From the NCBI GenBank assembly GCA_014529385.2, contig CM043953.1, positions 91,519,842 through 91,583,841 of the forward strand: 64,000 bases of DNA. The letters run 5' to 3'. Shown one piece after another: positions 50,301 to 62,697 of the stretch. The DNA is from Adiantum capillus-veneris (taxonomy: Eukaryota > Streptophyta > Polypodiopsida > Polypodiales > Pteridaceae). How positions within the stretch are numbered: the first letter of the stretch is position 1; each line of letters begins with the position of its first letter. The notes below the pieces were generated by a model, which saw nothing but the letters and a program-made list of their open reading frames with translations, was not told where the DNA came from and made no database searches. Made by a program: the position numbers and the translations under genes.

Positions 50301-50997
50301 CAACATCATGTATTTCTTTGGGCACAAGCTATAGCTCTACTAATTGATTGTTTGTACTTCTAAATCTGCTATGGAAGATGGCCACATGGAATTCTTCCCA
50401 ATTGACTTCTCCTCCATAAGTCTTCTTGGCCACTTATATGGATCCTCTTTTAGCTGATGCAGTGTGAGTTCTTGTAATGTTTGCTTAATGGTCTTCTTCT
50501 TTTGAGTAGCACTTGGTGATGATTTCATTGAACCCATAGGTAGCATCACAAAATTTGCAAGTCAGATAATTTTAGAGATCCATCATCTATGCATCTCCAT
50601 TGCCTAGACTTGGAACTATCAAAATCAATTCTATTGCTTAAACATTATCACTAAAACCCATGAAAACATGATGCAACCCAAAAAAATTACTTCTTGAACA
50701 AAATTTTGAAGAAATATAATCATAATTATTATCTATGTCTTGATTTTGGCATGAAAATTGAGCATTTGCCTTGCGTATGTAATTCTCTCTCGTTTGTGAG
50801 AAGAAGAAGAAGAACACAGTCTCTCTCTACTTGCTTAGTATACTCTCTTCTCTTTCCATGGTGCATGTGCTCTACATTAATTTTGTGACAAAAACCTCTA
50901 TGTAGCTCTCATCACCACTCTCTTAGAGAAAAGAAAGAGCCTTTTGACCATCAGTAATCAATTCTCAATCATGGTATGATGCTCTAAACTCCATAGT
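47369..50997. other. Spacer, no recognisable gene
   Basis: AT-rich. A few short minus-strand frames (49970-49761, 50549-50340) read protein-like ('KEDPYKWPRRLMEEK', 'VLYLGAPYDESITRLL') and might be exons or remnants of one decayed gene, but I recognise no family and see no convincing splice structure. An (AC)10 run lies at 49509-49528. Confidence 0.4.
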
Positions 50998-51266
50998 TGT
51001 TATAGGCACAGACATTCAGAATAGAAAAACATAGGAATCAGAATGGAAATGGAACTGGAACAGAACATAGAAACTGAAAATAGACAAATTCCACCATAAC
51101 TTCCGCCTTCACATTCCCAAGAAGACACTGATCGACAGTTACATAAATCGAGAATACTAATGGGCAACGCCCTTTCCCAAGAACACCCCTTGGAATCCCA
51201 AAAGTACAAAAGTTGATATTCCAAATTCCACTAAGGTAAAACATCCAAAATTCTCTCAGCTTAACA
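50998..51266 (-). repeat. Element 4 3' LTR
   Basis: 269 bp, matching 58482-58750. No strong polypurine tract adjoins it: the minus strand before it reads 'gggctgtgccaag'. Confidence 0.95.
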
Positions 51267-51340
51267 CTTGGCACAGCCCGGGGGCTAGAGCCATAGACCT
51301 GGACTCACAATTCCTTGATCAAGTATCCTGCTCCCTAGCA

Positions 51341-53161
51341 TCACCTTTTGCATTTGTCTCCAAAGCCTTTCTTGCTGCAAAATCCGGATCCGCTTGCTTT
51401 TCCACCTTTCCTTCCGCCTGCTTTTCCACCTTCCAATTCCACTCCACCTGCTAAATTCTGATCTGGTTCCAAAACACCACTACTCAGCTCCGCTGTCCAC
51501 TTACTCAGACCCCCTGCACTTACTTCAATTCCCTTGCTTTTGTTCTTCAACTCCTTCATCTCTGCAACCAGCCTCTCATTCTCCATCTTCAATGCCTCAT
51601 TCTCCCTCCTAATGCTCTCCTTTCCAGCTAGCTGAAACCAATTCTTGAAGCGGTCCGTCGACACTTCCATATGCTCCCTCCAAAGCCTAGTTGCTTTATT
51701 CCACATCTCCTGTGCATATTCCAACACTTCCTGCTTCAAGACATCCGCATCCAAATCAGCTACCAAGATGCATGTCATTCCGTGGTTCTGCAATGCCGCC
51801 TTCTCCATATCCAGCAATGGAGTTAGTCTATTAATCAGAAAAACATTTTCAGTGGTCAAATCAACCACCTTGTCCTCCAGTTCTTTAAATTGCTCATCCA
51901 CTGCAGTCTTCAGTCCATCTGCCCACCGAGTAAAATCCTCAGCTACACTCAAAACTTTAGCATTCCTTGCCATAGCCTCAGCTATAATCCTCTTAGCCTC
52001 CTCCTGCAATCTTTCCTTATCCGACCTCTCTTGAAATAACTGCATCCTGACTTTCTGCATTTCCCATTCTAGAATAGCACTACACTTATGTTCCATCTTC
52101 TCAGCTTCCATCACCCTAAGCGCCGCATCCTGATTTTGCAGGAACTCATTCAAATGAGTCAAATAGTTAGCTGCCTCCTACACAGCGAAAATCCACCTGG
52201 CCTCATAACTGTCACTGCTACCATCCTTAACTTTCAAACTTTTCGGAACACTCTTCTCTGCAACTCCACCCATTCCTTTCATAAACAGTGTGACCTTCTT
52301 ACCTTTGGACTCCGACTTCTTAGACTCTGACTCCATGGTGAAAGTGTTCAACATTGATTCAGACTCCTCCGAACCCTTCCAAGAAACTTTAAAAGGTAAT
52401 TTGCCTTTTTCAACTGTTGGAGACCCCAACAACAAGTTCCTCCGCTTCATTCCACATAATATTCCCTCTTCCTTCACCACATCTGCAACTGGTGTCTTCA
52501 AACCTGTTGCTACTGACGAAACCTTTAGAACATGCTCAAAAATTGCGGCCAAATAAAGTGACACTTGGCCCACTGCCGGTGTCTGACGCCGATCTCTCTT
52601 TCCAGTAAGCTGCATCCGATCATACAACACTGATGCCCAATCAACCTTAATGCCTCTCTCAGCCTGAAACAATGGTGAAAAAGCCTCCTTAGACATGTAA
52701 GTGGTCTTTTGCAAAATGCACACCTTTTCCAAATACCAAAACAAATTTGAGGCTCTGATTCCACCCGCATTCTTCACCATATAGTATGCCTTCGTCTTGA
52801 CCGGATTTCCAAATTCCCCCTTCATCTAGGAGTCAGTCACCTTCCTCCCCTTAGCTCGCACAGGTAAATACGGAACTTTGAAAACCTTGGACACCAACCT
52901 TGTTGTCAAGCGCACATCCCCTGTAATCACTCCATCACTCTCCTTAATCATGTTCCACTGCTACTCAGCGAACTCATTCTCTGCCCATGCCTCCCAAGGT
53001 AGACATTCAAACTCATAAAGGCCTATGCGCTTAAGCCATACCTGGTTTCCGCCTCATTTGGGTCAAACGCTGCCACCGCCGTCTCCACACTCCCCTCGAT
53101 CACTCCCCTGATCACTCAGAGACTCAGCTTCATCACTCTCCACCTCGATGTGCTCTTCCTG
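51341..53161 (-). pseudogene. Element 4 extra 3' coding region: conserved globular part and coiled coil
   Basis: Lies between integrase and the 3' LTR, in the same frame as pol. After a short acidic segment, about 53040-52180 reads as a globular domain ('WAENEFAE', 'RLVSKVFKVPYLP', 'VDWASVLYDRMQLTG', 'VSLYLAAIFEHVLK'), followed by a Lys/Ser-rich linker. 52162-51341 is a long coiled coil ('EMQKVRMQLFQERSDKERLQ', 'RRENEALKMENERL') and then a Gly/Lys-rich tail ending in TGA at 51341. TAG stops lie at 52961, 52826 and 52178, and two TGAs near 53054-53065 may mark a local frameshift pair. Related unnamed proteins exist in plant retroelements, in my recollection, but I cannot name the family. It may be a captured host gene. 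Confidence 0.6.
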
Positions 53162-55267
53162 CTACCTCTCCTTGAACAACTCCTCCATCGCCATCTTCAT
53201 CGACCTGGTGTTCAACATTGATTCTGATGCATCGTCCTGCATACCCGCCATCAGCTTTCCCTTAATATTTTCAGAAAACATTTCACCCTTCTTCTCTGAC
53301 TTAACAGTCAATGAACTGCGACATTCACACACTTGGATGTGATCTCCAACTCTTCTCACCACCTTAATCTTATAATGATGAATTTTCTCCTCGATTCGAG
53401 CACGCCATGCAGGATTCGCCCAAAAAATAGTCGTCCTTAAGTGAGTCACATCAGCACTAAGCGATTTTTTAGCCTTAAAATGAGTACCCCCACTAATGAG
53501 TACCCCTGGACCCTTTTTCCCAATTCCATTCCTCTGACTTTCCTCTTTCTGGACTTCCAATCCCACAGTCTGAATTCCAACTTCCAGTCCGCAATCCAAA
53601 TTCTGAATTTCAGATCCCTTTACAGGTTTTGAATTGCAACAAAAAATTGCCAATTCTACCTCTGAAAATTCCACTGCAACCCGCAAAACACGAACTGTTA
53701 ACAATTTACTGCCAATATCCTCAGCCTTATTGACCATCCACTTGGGAACCTTTCCATAAAATTTATTCAGTCTGAATCCATTCACAGGTTTCAAAATCTT
53801 GGTTTCAAAGACATCTTTCAACAAAAAAGTTCCTTGGCCCTATTCTGATTCAATCTGATAAGGTCCCAAATATCTCAGCTTCAACTTACCTGGATGTGGT
53901 CCCAATCTAGATTTATATAACATCACCCAATCTCCCTCCTGAAAAATTTTGAATTTCACCTACCTGGACATCCATGCTTGTCTCCTCTTCTGCCCAACTT
54001 CCACCGAGTAGGCACTCTGAATTCTATCCTCTTCCAATTTAAGCAACTCCTTCTGTCTATGGGAAATTGATTCCTCTGGACTTAACTTATGCTGAACTAA
54101 CAACGTCAAGCTTGGAATTACATATTCCATTGGCACCACAGCTTCAATTCCAAACACCAATTTGAAAGGTGTCATTCCAGTCGCCACCTTAAAAGCCGTC
54201 CGAAAAGCCCATAGTGTTGAATCTAGCTTGTCATCCCAATCTGATTTGTTTTCCAACACAATCTTCTTCAAAATTCTCACCAGCACTTTATTGGAGCTTT
54301 CCGCCTGCCCATTTGCTTGCGGATGATATGGAGTAGATTTCTTATGCAAAATCATATGTCTGGATGTCAACTCCTGAATCACAAAATTCAAAAAGTGTGT
54401 TCCTTGATCCGACACCAACTCAATAGGACATCCAAATCTTGTCATAATGTTTTTATATAGAAACCGTGCCGCACTTGCTGCTTTATTATCTCTCAAAGCC
54501 ACCGCTTCCACCCATTTGGTAGCATAATCTATCGCAACAAGAATATATCTGGAACCCGTCCTCTTTGCCCGTGGTTTTATTGGGCCTACAAAATCCATTC
54601 CCCACTTCTGAAATGGTTCTAATGGCAAGACAGGATGATCCTGCATCCTATCCCCTTGTGTAGGCTGCCCCATCTTCTGACATTGAACACATTCCTTGGC
54701 AAAACTATGTGCATATTTCAATAACAAAGGCAACCAAAGTCCAGCTTTCAAAACTTTCCGACCTGTAATTTCCCCTGAGAAATGTCCTCCAGCTGATCCC
54801 CAATGTGCCTCCTGCAACACTGCTTTCTGCTCTTCATCCGGAACACATCGGTGTATAATCTGATCTACTCCTCTTTTATATAATGCTCCAGCTATAATCA
54901 GAAATGGTATGCTCCTCAATGCAAACTTCTTCCTCTGATCCGGAGACATTGTCGAAGGTAAAACTCCATCCACCAGAAACTGAACCATCTGATCATACCA
55001 ATTATCAAAAAACTGTCCTTCCACACGGAACAAATCCGCATTAGGCAATTTATCTGATACTCCTGGTAATTCCTCCTTATGTTCCAATCTGTTGAGGTAA
55101 TCCGCCACTGCATGCTAAGTTCCTGGAGTATGGACAACTATATAATCAAATTCTTGCAACATGAGCATCCACCTTGCTAATTTGCCTTCCAATTTTGGCT
55201 TCTTTACCAAAAACAATAAAGCCTGATGATCCACATGGAAAACCACTCTATTCCCTAGCAGATAATG
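53162..55267 (-). pseudogene. Element 4 integrase and C-terminal extension
   Basis: After the end of RNase H, the frame encodes the HHCC finger (CVQCQKMGQ near 54690), then the catalytic core with 'GMDFVGPI' near 54590, 'VSDQGTHFLN' near 54400 and 'PYHPQANGQAESSNK' near 54310: the three acidic residues are present. Next is a GPY/F-like C-terminus ('LGPYQI', 'PVNGFRLNKFYGKVP', about 53860-53740) and about 190 further codons without recognised domain to TAG at 53162. TAG stops lie at 55115, 53960 and 53840, and the frame is otherwise continuous. Confidence 0.92.
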
Positions 55268-55833
55268 TCAGAATTTTTCCAAAGCAAAAATCATTCCAAG
55301 AGCTTCCCTTTCAGTGTAATTCTTCTTCGGTGCTCTCAACATTCTACTAGCATAATAAACTGGTCTAAACCATCCCTTAATCTTTTCCTCCATTAAAATA
55401 GCTCCTACTGCCATGTCGGAAGCATCTACATACACATGAAACGGCAATTCCCAATTTGGTGGTTGAAGTATAGGTGAAACCACCAACATCTTTTTGATAA
55501 TCTGAAAAGCCTTTTCTTGCGCTTCTCCCCAAACAAATTTCACTTCCTTCTTGGTCAAATGAATAAGTGGTGCGCTTACATCCGCCAAATATCGTAAATA
55601 CCTACCATGCCATTTGATCTGTCCAACAAACCGCATCATTGCCTTCAAATTGTCTGGAGCTACAGCTTTCTGAATTGCACTAATCTTGTCCCCATCAATC
55701 GACATTCCTTCTTGAGAGATGATATGTCCCAACAACTTTCCCTTCTACACTGCTATTGCACACTTTTGAGGATTAAGTGACATCCGAAACATCCTACAAC
55801 TTCAAAACACTTTTGCAAATATTCCAAATGTTA
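55268..55833 (-). pseudogene. Element 4 RT remnant and RNase H
   Basis: Starts abruptly at the end of RT ('HLEYLQKCF' near 55830, 'SLNPQKC', 'LLGHIISQEG'). The fingers, palm and the catalytic YxDD are missing. RNase H follows with 'YVDASDMAVGAIL' near 55430 and ends at TGA 55268-55270; its 'VDHQAL' motif lies beyond the stop, near 55230. A TAG lies at 55745-55747. The break lies between about 55833 and the protease end, so a deletion of several hundred bp removed RT. Confidence 0.9.
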
Positions 55834-56273
55834 ATTGCTTGTGCCAACATTGGCGTTATCGATTCTGACAATTTCTTCTTCGGCCCCATTGGTAATGTAA
55901 CTTCTCTCCTTCCTTTCTTAATCGTAACTTCATTTTTCCCCCAATCCTGTTTTAGCTTAACCGTGCGAAACCATGGCCTCCCCAACAACATAGAATAAGT
56001 ATTTTTTGAATCCTTCATCCTAATGACTACAAAGTTTACCATAAACTGCAATCCATGAATGATAATACCTTGTCTCCTTAACATCCCCACTGGTTGAACT
56101 CTGCTCTGATCAGCCATATGCACTTGAAATGGAGCTGGTTCCAACCTGGCATCTTGCATCTTTAGAAATTCCAATTCCGAAAGTATGTTGACACTTGATT
56201 CACCATCCAATAGAACATCGAAAAATTTGCGGTTATTAAATTCCAACAACAGCGTCGGTACTGAAAAATCCAC
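55794..56273 (-). pseudogene. Element 4 aspartic protease
   Basis: A retropepsin-like frame read from 56273. The active-site region is 'VLLDGESSVNILSELEF', where plant Ty3 proteases usually have D-(G/T/S)-G-(S/A); a Glu after the Gly may impair catalysis. The flap side has 'MLLGRPWFRTVK'. It is open for 159 codons and then runs into the RT remnant in another frame at the deletion. Confidence 0.8.
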
Positions 56274-56568
56274 ATCCTCCGGGCTAATCTGGTAACTCTG
56301 AACTGTCTGCTGCTACTGCACCTCATTCATACTCGGAACAGTCTTTGACCTCCGCATCACTGTATATAATTTATCCCTGAAAATTGGAACTAATGACAAT
56401 AACTGATCCAAAGGAAAATGTATAGAGGAATTAGTTAACTCTTCAAACAAGGCATCCGTCCTTTCTATTTCCTTCTCCTCATTTCTACCTCATCCTGAAT
56501 CTCCTTCTGCTCCTCCCAGTCCAGTGGAGGTTTCAACCTTGCTTTTGACCTTGTTGTCACTAATACAT

Positions 56569-58440
56569 CTACTTCCTCTTGAAAACATTTAGAACAATCA
56601 CATTCCGGGGCTGACAATCCATAGCCACTTCATTCACCCCTTGATCTTGAAACGATTCTACTACTATCAAACTACTTCCCGGTTCTTTGTTTGCTTTGGC
56701 TGATTGTGCTGGTGGTGCTGGCAACTGCAGCACTTGTCCCCTTGGCTGCTGCTGATTCCCCCCTTGAAAATTCCAAACCGACGGATTCCATCCTTGTGGT
56801 TGTGACTGCCAATTCTGCCAACGCTGCTGCTGATCCCAATTTCCCCCCCATGGGGGTCTTGAATTCTACCATCCTCCATATCTCGATCCTCCTCCAGAAT
56901 TGAAATCTCCTATGAATGATGGTCCCCCTTGATTAAATTGTGGTCTCCACCCAGAACACGGTTGTTGCTTTTGCCAACCTTGATTGTTGAACATCCTCTG
57001 CCTTCCTATTGCCTCTGGAAACACCCCATGAGTTTGAGGTCCTTGTTGTTGTATCTTTTGATGAATCCTTTCTGGTACAACACCCCTGAAATTCGGATTA
57101 AACCAACATTCCTTTGTCCAATGCCCATCCTTAACACAAATTTCACAATGAGGGGATTTTGATTCCACAACTTTCTGCACTCCCAACTTCTTCAATTTCT
57201 TCTCCACCAATTTTTCCACTCTATCATCTTTCCCTTTATCCTTAGACTTTTTCTTCAACTTCTTCTTGCTTTTCTTCTTCTTATCCTCATCTCATTCTGA
57301 ATCCGAATCATCACTGGAATCCTCTTCACTATCAGAATCCGTTTCCGTATCTGAATCAATATCAGTTTCCGAATCCAAATCAATGTCCGAATCTGAATCA
57401 TCTGACCTCTTCTTTTTCTTCGACCTGCTTTTCTTATTTTCTTTAGATGACCCCTTGGCTGCTTTCCCATGAGAGACCCTAAACCTTTTCTCTGCTCTTT
57501 GAGTTGTTTCCACTAATGCCTGTAATCCACCCGCAACATCAACTCCAGCAACAGTATTCTTCAATTCCTTTCTTAATCCATTCAAAAAATATCCAGCAAG
57601 CATTTCATCAGTTGGCCTTTCTTGAGCAGTCAACCTTCTAACATATTGGTGCATAATCCTCAACAAACATTTTCCTTTGTTTCACTTCCCTAAGCTTGGT
57701 CAACACATCATGTGGAGTCTTTTCCCTTCTGAACCTATTCAAAAATGTTGCTTTCAAACCATCATAATCAGCAAAATGACCTACTGGAAAATTACTAACC
57801 ATCCAATGTAGACTCAAATTGGCGCATCTTAGCCTGGGCATCATACACTCCGGCAAATCCTCTGACCTACCATCTTGTCTCGTATTGAGATATGTGGCAA
57901 TCGGGGTCTTCCTTTGACTTTCCCAAAAAGGTCCGGAATTTGACGTGCATATCCTGCCTAGCCGCCGCCATATTTGTAAGTCCACCTGGTTGTACAAGAT
58001 TTTCTGCACTGGTACTTCCCAACGGATCAAAAATCAATCTCCTTTTCGCCACTAATGCATGCTAAAAAACTGCAACCGCCAACAGCCGCGGGAATATATC
58101 TTGTTCTTCATTCTCTACTTCTTCTTCCCACCTATCACTCAAATAATCCTCTACGCCATCCAAATCTTCCACATCATCATGTGAATCCTCCCCTATAGAA
58201 ACTCGGTGCATCCCACTATAATCCAAACTTCCCTGCAATTCCGAACTCTGACCATCTCGCCCATAAAACTTCCGGAACCACCTAGCAACTGACCTTGTCC
58301 AATACGGGAATGTATCCTCTTCTGTTTCCTCCAAAGTACAGCCGACCACCCATACCAACTCGCACTATTCTGAACAATCCTCCCTCCATTCAACTAAACC
58401 TTTCACCTCTTCAGCACTCGCTCCTACAAGAGAAACTTGA
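56569..58440 (-). pseudogene. gag: Element 4 gag
   Basis: A long Ty3-type Gag read from about 58440. An N-terminal acidic region ('SHDDVEDLDGVEDYLSDRW') is followed by the capsid-like core 'FRTFLGKSKEDPDCHISQYE' (about 57890-57950), 'RFRREKTPHDVLTKLREV' (about 57680-57740) and 'GYFLNGLRKELKN' (about 57565). Then come a Ser/Asp- and Lys-rich stretch, the zinc knuckle CEICVKDGHWTKEC (about 57108-57149), and a Gln/Pro/Gly-rich tail. Stops TAG 58365, 58062, 57867 and 56866, TGA 57292, and frameshifts near 57800 and 57650 break it. The start codon is uncertain. Confidence 0.85.
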
Positions 58441-58466
58441 ATCCGTCCATGCTACATCACACCTAC

Positions 58467-58481
58467 ACCATGATCGCCAAG
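58467..58481 (-). other. Element 4 primer-binding region
   Basis: The minus strand next to the LTR end reads CTTGGCGATCATGGT. It starts with TTGG, as expected for pairing with a tRNA CCA end, but does not match the initiator-Met complement used by all the other elements here. The tRNA is not identified. Confidence 0.55.
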
Positions 58482-58750
58482 TGTTATAGGCACAGACATT
58501 GAGAATAGACAAACACAGGAATCAGAATGGAAATGGAACTGGAACAGAACACAGAAACTGAAAACAGACAAATTCCGCCATAACTTCCGCCTTCACATTC
58601 CCAAGAAGACACTGATCGACAGTTACATAAATTGAGAATATTAATGGGCAACGCCCTGTCCCAAGAACACCCCTTGGAATCCCAAAAGTACAAAATTTGA
58701 TATTACAAATTCCACTAAGATAAAATATCCAAAATTCTATCATCTTAACA
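58482..58750 (-). repeat. Element 4 5' LTR
   Basis: 269 bp, matching 50998-51266. Confidence 0.95.
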
Positions 58751-59090
58751 ATAGCCATCATCTCTTTCGCTCTCTACTTCGTCTCTAAGAGCTACGCTCT
58801 CAGTGGTTGTTGTTTTGTATACGCAGGCATGTATGGGCTTGCCCGATGTGAACAAGGATGTTCCATGCTTGTTTCGTCATGATTAGCATGTTGATATATG
58901 CATATGGTGTGCTTATGATCACATAGGTGCATAAAAAGCGTTTTCTGTTTTACGTCGCGTAGCCAATAGGGACACTATTTTTTTGTTGTAGCTCCTAAAC
59001 TGTTATGAATTGAGTCAAACCCTCTGAACCAAAGATTAAACACATCATTTAGATCATTTTATCTTGAATGTGTACATGAAAATTATTCAT

Positions 59091-59374
59091 AAGTAAAGAG
59101 TTATGGTCAAAATACAACTTGTTGCCATCTGCACTTTAAGTCTATATTTTGGACCCCACGCCTCTTGGGGAAGCACTATGCAGATTTATCGGATGAGGAA
59201 ACCAACTTTTTTTCACGTAAAAATTTTGCACAAGTAAAGAGTTATGGTCAGAATACAGCTTGCTATGCAATGCACCGAAGTCAATATTTTGGACCCAAGC
59301 TCCTTGGGGAACCACAACATAGATTCATTGGATGAGAAAACCCACTTAGAAAAATAAAAACCTTGATTAAAATT
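59091..59374. repeat. Diverged 142-bp tandem duplication
   Basis: 'aagtaaagagttatggtca' occurs at 59091 and 59233. 'atattttggaccc', 'cttggggaa' and 'ggatgag' follow each copy at matching distances. Divergence is higher than in the 173-bp duplication. Confidence 0.8.
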
Positions 59375-60097
59375 ATTGACAAAAGTATTTGGATTTCCGA
59401 TATTATTTCATGAGTGTGAGTTATCAACCGTTCCTTGTACGGGGCTACCTATACGTATAGGGATGCTACCAAGAGGGAGTACAATATGAAATAGTGAGTT
59501 TGATGAATGGCTCATATATATTTTATGGTTTGTTTTGGTGACTTTACGTCAAGTGTTTGATGTTCGTAAACTTATATGTGGGTATATGGTCATCCAACCA
59601 AACCGTACACACAATTATGAATAAAATGGCTTTCTTTTCGTGTCACAATGGTTCGGATGAGTCTCATATGGGTGAAGCTATGTGATAATGTGTTAGCCTA
59701 TGTTATGGGGCTGACCTTGATGCATTATTTTGAGGAGAGATAATTTCTTTTTCATGTCATGCACGCATTCAAAAATTAAAAAAAGTATTTTTTTTGCATA
59801 CATGTGGAGTTATAGCTTATGTTTGATCAAAGTCGTGGGGCTGTTTTGCATCATGATTGGATTGATATGGGGATTTCATATGATGTGTGGAATCTCATGG
59901 ATAGATGTGGATTTCTCATGTGCATGCATGTACTGCTTTCCGCCCTTCTAGGTCAAAACTAGATCTATATGAAAGGATAATGATACACGGTCTTAGTACA
60001 TCACTTATGCATGTTTAAAAAATTATCAAAATGAGGATTTTGATGTTATGTTTAGTCACTAGTTGGACTTCTTTTTACGCATAAAAGTCCATTTTTT

Positions 60098-60443
60098 AAG
60101 GGCAGTGTTTGCTACCTTGGTTTGGCTATATCGAGTATAGTCAAAACTCCAAGTGTGGGAGTTGGTTCAGTGAGGAAGATGGTTTATGGTCAAGGGTTGA
60201 GATCCCTCAGGGATTATGGTTGTGAAATCCGGTGTGGCTCTTGGGTCATTTTTTTCCTTATGGCTATGTTAAGGGCAGTGTGTGCTACCTCGGTTTGGCT
60301 ATATTGAGTATAGTCAAAACTACAAGTGTGGGAGTTGGTTCAGTGAGGAAGATGTTTTATGTTCAAGGGTTGAGATCCCTCAAGGATTATGGTTGTGAAA
60401 TCTGGTGTGGCTCTTGGGTCATTGTTTTGCTTATGGCTATGTT
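60098..60443. repeat. 173-bp tandem duplication
   Basis: Two copies (60098-60270 and 60271-60443) are near-identical by eye, sharing 'aagggcagtgt', 'gagtatagtcaaaact' and 'gtgtggctcttgggtcat'. No coding sense is apparent. Confidence 0.92.
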
Positions 60444-62697
60444 GCCAAAGTTTTTGCAGCCATATTATGTGCTAAAGTGGTTTTTTACAGGTTGGATGTG
60501 CATCACCCTAGGTAGGGTAGAGTGATCACCCATGTGATGGGATTGAGATTATCATTCATTGCCTATGGATTAGTTTAGATATGGTATTGATGGGTTATGG
60601 TAGAGATGTAAGGGTAGAGACCTTGTACAGTCTGATGATTTCTTGGGTTTGTGCATATGCAAAATTTTTGATTTGAGCTCATGTGGTTTTTTTATCATGA
60701 CAGCGTTGCTACAGGATTAGGATCACCTAAAGTTCTTAGACATAGATGAAAGGGTCAATGATGTGGGACTTTGTTGGATCAAGGGTTTGCATAGATCTTG
60801 TTTCTTTTGCTAGGATCATCTACACAATTAGTACATTGGGGTTTGAGTGACCCACATGGATAACACATCGGGATCTTGCCTTGGCTTTGTCTAAACACCT
60901 ACTGTGGCACCAAAAAGGCATGACATCTAAACTAGTATGGTTGTTGTTGATTTCCTACCACCTGCTAGTATTTGGAATCCTTTGAGAGCTTAGGTTCATG
61001 GGGGTGAAGTGGCATTGGTTTATGTCTAGCTGAGGTAACTTGGAGGTGTTTTGGATCGCTCCCCTCAAAGTAAAATCATCTCTCTCCGCAATAGGAGTGG
61101 AAATGGATAAGTGGACCGATCCATCACTACAAAGGGTACAATGCTTCTACTTAGTCATTTTATTTTGAAGTTATGATATACCCAAATTTTGTTATTGCAT
61201 TAATTCATGGTTTTCCTATTTTATTTAGATGGGGTATTTAAAGATTCTCTTTGTCATTTTTGTGTGTCTCTATGCACTCTATTGCACCCTCCATACTCTC
61301 TGTCTCTCTATCTCTCTCTCTCTATATATACATATATATATAATTTCTCACAATGTGATGTACACACAAATTCACCCTCTACTTGGTCAATTTTTTTAGT
61401 ACGCTTTCATTCATACACATTCAGGGGTAGCAATAGTTGTTAGCTACCTCTAAATGCAGTACAACTCATGGCTTAAACTCCATGCTAGGCTGGATGCTCA
61501 GAACTTCTCCCGCATGCAAGCACTTCCATAGCTCTGATGCATATTGAAATTGTAGAGTTCTCGCATAGACCCTTTGGAAGGGGTATCTCTCACCTTGTAT
61601 TAGAGCCTAAGGTTATGGGGATATCCTAAATCATCGTGATACTAGTCGGGCTAGTAATGCATCATGCACGCATTTATGCATGCTATTTGGGAAAGAAAAG
61701 TGTATTCATGAGCATTTACGTGTGACATTGATTGGTAATAACTTCTTGAATTGTATTCTTGTGTGGATTTTCATGGTATTGGGTTACAATGAATTGATTG
61801 AAGTATCAGACAATTGTATTAAGAATTTTCGAATGATTTTTTGGTAGTTAGCAATGGCTTAGGCCTAAGGTTATGTCTGAATGGTTTAGCAAGGAAAACA
61901 AAGTTTTGGCCATAATGTTCAGCAACAGGACGACACAATTATCAAGGGATGCAAGAGAACTCTTTTATTTTGAGATTGGGACCAAAGTCCTCTCACAAAC
62001 TCTTCTATTTTGAGATTGGGACCAAATTCCTCACAATACCATGCACCACGACTTGTTGGAAGAGTATTGACCATATTTACCTTACCCGTAATTAAGATTT
62101 GTTTCACCAATTATTTATCTATATTGATGATAGACCAAAGAATTGATTTGCTAACCTAAGCCTACTCCAACTTAGATATGGCTAGGCCTAGGGGATATGT
62201 ACTATTCCTTAGAAATGCATACACAAATGCTTAAAATTGCCAAAGCTGCCAAAAAATTTGAAGTGCTTGCTACCATCATATGGAAGGAAAGATTAGAAGA
62301 TAACAACCGTATCTACTGCTAAGGACAGAGGAGTAGGCACAAAGTAACTTTGAGATATGTAGGTATTAAGACACTTGGATCAGAAGGGGTATTGGCCTTT
62401 AGACTAGAATGATATATATGTAAATATCTATTTAAGGTCTATTAAAAATTGGGCTATAGAGAAACTATACATATAATATCTACCATAATATTCAAAGGGG
62501 TAATGGCCTTTTTTACAAGCTTAAAAAGAATTTTTTACACAATTGAAATACATGTGAACTTTGGACGTTTGTTTTAAGTAAAAAACTTGCAAGTCGGACA
62601 TGGATAACAACTGATATAATTTGTTGACACTTGTAAAACGCATTCAAGGATGTTTACTGGGGAGTTGAAGTGGTTCGAAAGGGGACTAGAGATGATC

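Larger units (their letters stand above)
50998..58750 (-). mobile_element. Element 4: Ty3-like LTR retrotransposon with RT deletion and extra 3' coding region
   Basis: A minus-strand element of 7,753 bp. The LTRs are 269 bp (50998-51266 and 58482-58750; TGTTATAGG...CTTAACA) and differ at about 15 sites. Flanks ATAGT / ATAGC are a target duplication with one C-T change. Order on the minus strand: gag with zinc knuckle, protease, RT remnant, RNase H, integrase with GPY/F-like end, then about 2.5 kb of additional coding sequence. Integrase after RNase H defines the Ty3 order. Most of RT is missing. The frame downstream of RT is uniform but has many TAG stops, so the element is old and dead. Confidence 0.94.
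58751..62600. other. Spacer with tandem duplications, no recognisable gene
   Basis: No protein domain is recognised. The region contains a 142-bp and a 173-bp duplication (annotated), a 40-bp duplication at about 61958-62037 ('tattttgagattggg' twice), and CT/TA-rich simple sequence at about 61300-61345. Confidence 0.5.

Noticed and set aside
52290-52556. Plus-strand frames opposite the extra 3' region of element 4
   Set aside because: The minus strand carries the continuous frame from integrase and a clear coiled coil, so the plus-strand frames are shadows.
57266-57472. Plus-strand Ser/Glu-rich frame opposite element 4 gag
   Set aside because: It is the shadow of the Ser/Asp-rich stretch of the minus-strand Gag, which has the zinc knuckle and position in its favour.
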